64,000 bases of DNA from Alopecurus myosuroides (Eukaryota > Streptophyta > Magnoliopsida > Poales > Poaceae), in the NCBI GenBank assembly GCA_028641055.1, contig CM054060.1, positions 165,382,416 to 165,446,415 on the forward strand. Reading direction: 5' to 3'. Made by a program: the position numbers and the translations under genes. Below, in pieces: positions 58,425-64,000 of the stretch; position 1 is the stretch's first letter, and every line of letters starts with the position of its first letter. The notes beneath the pieces are model-generated. The model ran no database searches and was not told the origin of the DNA. It saw only the letters and a program-made list of their open reading frames with translations.

Positions 58425-61400
58425 TGTGAACGCCCTGAGATCGGGCACTATGCAGATTTCAGCATTCCCGCCAAATCCGCATAATAACCGATTCCAGGTT
58501 GCCACTTATGATAACATTACAACAGTTCACGAATATTCCACAATTACAACAGAAATGGGTAGATACAAGATGACTCAAACGAGCCAGGGATACAACTGAT
58601 ACAATACAAAGATCCAAATAACAGCGGAAGAAACAACATATCGTCCGTCTACGGACAAGATACAAATTGGACTAAGAGTCCTGAAGATAACCGAGAGCGT
58701 CCAATCCCTGCCCAGGCCAAGCCGGAGGAATTCCCAAGCTAACGTAGTCAGACTTCAAACCTGTTGACTGCAATGTTGAATATGCAGCCACGAAAGAGAT
58801 TCGTGGGTCAGTACGGTTAAGTACTGGCAAGTGCATAAACCATACTCACAAGATACCGGCGTGGCCAGTCATCACAAGATACAAATACTTTAGGATCAAC
58901 GGAAAGGAAGGGGTTATTGCAAATAAGCGACAGCAGGCTGCACTAACCAACTACAGAGAGATACTACCACTTTCGGCTAACAGAAAGAAGATAAGATCGA
59001 GTATTGTAACCAACTGAAAGTAACTCCAAACAAACCCATCCTGGATCTCGCCCCTTATCCGAAGAAGCAATCCGAGGATAACTCACACAGTTGCATTAGA
59101 TGTGAATCAAGTTATTGTGTGAATAAACTATTACTAGTCAAGTTGTTAATCATTGGGTGTAACATGGTTGATCATTATGTTTAAGTTGTCCTGAGTACTT
59201 GTTAGCTAGTACTTTCACCAAGTAATCCATAACCGCGGAAAACACGGCTTCTCGAGAAGATTATCCCTGCAGGGTTGCACCAATTTGGCCGTACACGCAA
59301 GAATAACCCGCCAGATGGGATGCCTCCCACCAAGCGGGGTACTCTACACAACTCAACTCTTCTTCGCATCAAGCCCAAAGCACCTTGGGCGCACGGCTAA
59401 TCAAGCCCAGAAGAAAATGGACCCTCATAGCACTCTAAGACCGTGTCCCCCTATATGCCGACTACGAAAGTTCCACCCGGGTACCAAGGGCTCGCAAGAT
59501 CATGCATGCAGCAAATGGAAAACCCGAACTAAATGAGGCGATTTGGACGAGATGCGAATCGAGTCAAATTGAGGGGGGCGCCCATACTCGCTTCCCACAT
59601 GCGGGTAGTGTGCTCATCATGGATCAGTAGACAAGACCCTTTTCCTATTAGGGTCGACACTAGCAGGCCTCAAAACCACAAGGGCCTCCTGCCGGTGCCT
59701 TATCATCAAATTTATTATTAAACAATAACAGTAGCATGATTGGTTGATTAACCATCGAGCCCCCAGAACATAATAGAGTAGTAACAGAAAGTAACGGGTA
59801 ACAGACTCGAGCAAAACAACCCTAAGCATGATAGTAAGACACGGGCAACAAGCAATGGTTATAGGTATGGAGGTGAGGCAATATCAAGGTTAAGGGATTC
59901 ATGTGATGGGTTCGTAACAGAAACAACTACTACTAAGGATAGCAGAAAAGAATCAACGGAAAGAATCGGTAACAAGTGATGAAAGGCAGCCATATGGCAG
60001 CAAGTGAGTATACTTGCCTGAGATCCCGCAAGGTAGCAGAACTTGTCGTTGCTCACATCATCTCAACGTCCTATCCGGGAAGAAGCAATGAACCTCGAAC
60101 AAACACCGGATGCAGCAATTACTACTACGGCAAAAGATCCAGCATGATCAAGATATGGATGCATGACAAGTTTAGAGATGCATCAAGGTAAACTAGTTGA
60201 CAAGATAAACAGATTTAAATGGACCCATATGCAATGTGAGTTGCATATGGATGCACATGTTAAGGTTGAAGCAATGATCTACAATTAGTTAACATGTGTA
60301 AGTGGTTTATCATGATGCATGCATGATGAAAGCAATAATGAACAACAATAGATGCAAAGGAAAAGGAAATTACCAAGTGTGGGATTTTATTTGTCATGTT
60401 AAGAATTTATGGTTCCTTATTGATGTCACACAAGTAATTGTTGTTTTCATCAAGTTAAAGTGTTCAAAACAAATAACAAAGTTTATTTTTGGAAAGAACA
60501 TCAAATTTTAGTTGGATTACATGTTTCAAATATTGAAATTGGAATTAGGATAATTTAATTATGAATTAAACAATATTAAACAAGTTTTAATTGAATTTAA
60601 AACAAGTTTGAATATTAGTTGAATTTTTATTTGTTCAAAACATAAATTCCAATTCACATTTGAAAAGTTCACACTTTGATGGTTTGAAAACATATTTTGC
60701 ATGTTCAAAATATTTTATATTGATCAAGTTATTATTTTATCAAATTTAATTGAATTAAACAAGGATTAAATTATTTAGGCAATTTAAATTATTCAAACCA
60801 AGAAACAAAAATTATATTTGAAAAGGTTATTTGAAATGGCATGGAAAACATATTTTATTTGCATTTATTGGATTAATAATGAATTAGTTATTGATTTTAT
60901 CAAATTGCAATGGTTTTGTTTGAATTCAAATTTGAATTGCATTTTGGAATTTCAAAACAGGAAACAAATGATATAAATGGATAGAGAATTAAATTTAGAT
61001 TAGTGCACATATTTTATTTTCATTATTTGGGGTTATAAAACTAAAGTTATTAGCATTTTAATGTGAGGGACCAATCTGTTAAAATAAGGACTAGTTTTTT
61101 ATTACAGATTATGTTTAAAACTTTTTATACGCACCGTTTTCCTACCCAGTCACTGCCAGGGGGCCGTGGGCTCACTGTGCTAGCGTGGCACGTGAGAGGC
61201 TGACAGGGGGCCCTCCCTGTCAGCGAAGCGGGCAAAAAGTTTTGGGATTTATCCCGCGAGGGCAGGCCTCGAACTCGCGATCGTTCGCTAGCGTGTGCGT
61301 GCGCTGAACAAGTGGGGTGGATGCGTTCTGTTGTCAGTAAACGGAGGCGCAGGGGGGATAACATGACTATCGCGGATCTGAACTCAACTGACGAAAACCA

Positions 61401-62900
61401 ACGACTGAACCTGACAGAGGTGTTCGACGGCGGCGTGCTAGGACGACGTGCTCACGCAGCGGTGATGCTGCGATGCTGGACGAGGTGCCGGTGGTGTGCA
61501 GAAGCGTGTGCGAGCAGACAGGGCAAGGGAGGAGGAGGTGGTGGTCGCTCACCGGGATTTGGCCGTGGACGAGCTCGACGGCGAGAGGCAGCTGCAAGGT
61601 GGTCGAGGACGGCGGCGGAGCTACAGCGGCTCTCCGTGGCCGAGGAGATGTCCACCAGCTCGAGGAAGAAGCGGCGAGTCGATCCCCGTGGTTGGCGCGG
61701 GTGATGGAGGGCCGCAATGGTGCCGGCGTGCACGGGTTCAGAGGGGGGGACGCCACGGTGGCCGGAGGCGTCGGGGATCGCGGCGGTGATCTGGACGGGA
61801 TACGGGGGTGCTAGGGTGTTCGAATGGAAGAGGGCGAGGAGGTGGACTCGTTCCCGTTGCTATCTTGCACGGTGGCTCCTCCTGCCGGCGGCGAGCAGCG
61901 AAAGTTCAGAGAGGTGGTTCGGTGGTGGGTTGCAGAGGTGGATCGCCGGTGAGAGAGAGAGGGAAACGGCGGCGCGGGCTAGGGTAGATAGGGGTCAGGG
62001 TTAGGTCTAGGCTGCGCGCGCGGTTCGAGGGGGTCTTATAGGGGGCTAGAAACGAGGGTGGCCGTCGGCGCGCGACAGTGGTCGCCGTGGCACCCCTGGA
62101 TGCGGTGTCGTACCGCGGGGACGACGAGGGCGGCTCGACGAAGAGGTATGGGCCGCGCGAGAGGAAAGGGTTGGGCTGGGCCGCGCGGTAGTTAGGTGCT
62201 GCGCGCCGTTTTCTGTTCTTTTTTCTTATTTTTGCTTTTTCTGTTTTTTTTTTGTAGCAAGTGAAAATTGGAAGGGTTGGATGGGTTTTAATGTAGTAAA
62301 AATTTTGGAAAATTTAGTGTAGGTTATTTAGACCATTAGCAAACAGATGCTAACTTCCATTTTCAAAAAGTTTGAATTTTTATTTGATATTTGTATTTCA
62401 ACCAAACTTTGAATGAATTTTTATATTAAATAAACATTATGAAAACAAACCATTTTAATAGGGTGGACCCTATGGTTAAGTTGATTAAAATTAGTTGATT
62501 GGCTTGTTAAAGTTTATAAGTTCAAAAGTGGTTCTGTTTGATGCATTTGATTTGAAATTGAAGGTGATTTAATTAATTGATTGAATTAATGGTTTGATTA
62601 AAACCAACAATTTAATGAGTGATTTGATTTGAATTTTTGAATTAGCCACTAGGGTTTTAATAACAGGGACAATTTTTACTTAGCAGGCAATTTGTTTAAA
62701 ACAATTTCAAACTATTGAAAACAAATGAGTGATTTAGTTTGCAAGTTTGAAATTGGAAATCTTTGAGCAAGGGGTGAAAGTTTAAATTGTTTTGAATTTT
62801 GACTTGTTTTGAAAAACAGAATGCAATGCTCATGTGATGCATATGATGCAAGCAAAAGAAAACAAACACTCTCTAATAGGGTAACACCCCAGGTGTTACA
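58425..62900 (-). repeat. Element E 5' LTR (right copy)
   Basis: Near-identical to the left copy. Palindromes 59248-59259 and 59265-59274, hairpin 61199-61224 (10-bp stem intact), tRNA-like segment 61258-61318, TATA-like box CTATAAGA on minus at 62034-62041. Confidence 0.9.
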
Positions 62901-62905
62901 GGTTT

Positions 62906-63047
62906 GGGAGGAGGAGAGAAGTAGATAAAGGAGGGGAAATGGATCAGGTGGGTGGAGGGGTCCATGGAGGTGGACAGCGACAGGAGGGTCACGCCCTCCT
63001 CCCGATTCCCCTGTCGTACGGAGAAGAAAGGTACGTGGGTGGGCTGG
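62906..63047 (-). mobile_element. Element D, third visible patch
   Basis: GC-rich sequence continuing D after E. Together with 53415-53445 it restores an order like the U3 side of A's LTR (AGTAGATAAAGGAGG, then CCTGTCGTACGGAGAAG resembling A's CCTGCCGTACCGAGGAAAG). It is cut at 63047 by element G. Confidence 0.6.
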
Positions 63048-64000
63048 TGTAGCATCCCACTTTTTATCAAAAGTGAAATACCTGTGTTATGTGCTAGTCC
63101 CTGGATCAATGCTAGCACCACAGTACAAAACTTAAAGGTATCATTGCATAAGAGTCAAAATTATTACAACTGGATCCAGAGTAGACAAATTTAACTTATT
63201 ACAAGGTGCATAGCCTTATAGGCTAGCTAACACTCAGAGTTCAACAGCAGAAAAATAAAGTAGCAATGAGCCTCCATCTTCAAGCATGTGCCACTGGCAA
63301 ACATGTTGGGTGTAGACTCGAGTCTAGAAACATCCTCATTCCTCATCAGAAGATCCTGCACGTTGGAATATGCAGCCCCCGAAGGAGATCAGTACAATGA
63401 TGTACTGGCATATGACACCTATGGTGGATATAAAATGGCAATTCTAGTACTACATGATTTCTTTGGCTAGGTGGATCTTAAGGCTATTTGCGGAAAAGCC
63501 AATTTTCTCCTAACATATTTGTAAAGCCATTTTGTTTTAAAAAGGAGTGGCAACATTGGAATAAACTCCAAGCACCACATACATTACTTCCTTGGGCAAA
63601 TTTTAGTTTAATAAATCGGTGTTGAGATTCTTCTGTCAATCCTTATCCAGCTGCTCATAGTTGTCCATAACCGGGGACACGGCTAAGATCTTAGTTTGTT
63701 GACTTTGCAGAGCTTGTGCACTTTCACCTTTTGTCTTCAATTAGCCCAAACATCCTATACACCCGGAGTGCATCATGGAAAGGAGAGAATTGAGACGAGA
63801 TCTTTCAGAAGAAGAAGTCCAAACCCACCGGCAAGACCGTTCCACCTATAATTTTGCTACATCTGCTAGTCAAGCCTGGGCTGAACTCTCACAACTTAGT
63901 TGATCAAGACAGAGCCCATATATCAAAAGGTTGCACGGTAAGCTACTAGACTTAGAGGGACATAGTAATCTCTTTGTTCCTGGGTGGCCATCTGCAAGTG
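63048..64000 (-). mobile_element. Element G: LTR start of an F-family element, continues past window
   Basis: Begins TGTAGCATCCCAC and parallels the first ~950 bp of F (45806-46760), including the palindrome CTAAGATCTTAG at 63683-63694 and a near-palindrome CTTTGCAGAG at 63703-63712. There are many differences from F, so it is a separate insertion rather than F's partner LTR. No gene. Confidence 0.75.

Larger units (their letters stand above)
53446..62900 (-). mobile_element. Element E: complete, recent, non-coding long-LTR element (9,455 bp)
   Basis: LTRs 53446-57926 (4,481 bp) and 58425-62900 (4,476 bp), both TGTGAACGCC to GGTGTTACA, with a perfect GGTTT duplication at 53441-53445 and 62901-62905. 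I count roughly 35 differences between the LTRs by eye (under 1%). The 498-bp interior has a primer site but no coding capacity, so LTRs make up about 95% of the element. It inserted into element D. The pattern is that of a large non-autonomous (LARD-like) derivative copied by proteins from another element. Confidence 0.92.

Noticed and set aside
63048..64000. G as the second LTR of F
   Set aside because: G and F differ at many positions and are separated by D and E sequence with independent boundaries. F already has flanking 5-bp repeats, so they are separate insertions.

Overview
This is plant nuclear DNA, almost certainly from a large-genome grass and most likely a Triticeae species (wheat, Aegilops or barley type). 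The lines of evidence are Ty3/gypsy elements with very long LTRs nested in one another, a CACTA element, a Stowaway MITE, a Helitron with a grass-type terminus, intron-containing plant genes, and B3-domain transcription factor sequence. The species call is inferred from composition and element types, not from a database match.

Layout. Positions 1-1605 hold two B3-domain gene copies: a partial one cut by the window edge and a three-exon one. Positions 2051-5560 hold a roughly 12-exon CACTA-type gene (PB1-like domain, Ptta/En/Spm 'Transposase_24' domain, coiled coil) with a premature in-frame stop. It is followed by a subterminal repeat array that ends in a CACTA terminus at 6938. This CACTA sits inside the left LTR of gypsy element A (6942-15516, minus strand, internal region almost wholly deleted). 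A sits inside gypsy element C (plus strand, Tat-like), whose gag-protease-RT runs 15517-19734 and whose RNase H, integrase, antisense gene and 3' LTR start run 34740-42527. The middle of C's RT is split by gypsy element B (19735-34734, exactly 15,000 bp, minus strand, TSD AAACC). B is a chromodomain-bearing Tekay/Del-like element with 4.6 kb LTRs and an extra ORF before gag.

The 3' LTR of C is broken after about 11 bp by element D (from 42528). D is in turn broken by F (solo LTR, 45806-53414), by E (53446-62900, a complete recent element with 4.5 kb LTRs around only about 500 bp of non-coding interior) and by G (63048 to the window end). F contains a non-autonomous Helitron (49599-52491, minus strand), which itself contains a Stowaway MITE and a hAT-like MITE. 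The deepest chain is C > D > F > Helitron > MITE, five levels.

How the parts relate. A, B, D and E, and more distantly F and G, belong to one superfamily and all lie in the same orientation. Where landmarks are visible (A, B, E), the LTR has a short U3 with a TATA-like box and a very long R/U5. That R/U5 carries a GC-rich leader, a tRNA-like segment on the element's sense strand, an AT-rich array with a period near 159 bp, and a conserved core with two neighbouring palindromes. In the F/G subfamily both palindromes differ in sequence but remain palindromic. B has coding capacity, although its pol is now frameshifted. A, E and the solo LTR F have none and would need proteins in trans. The only candidate host genes are the B3 copies, and even these may lie inside the CACTA element, because no left CACTA end is visible.
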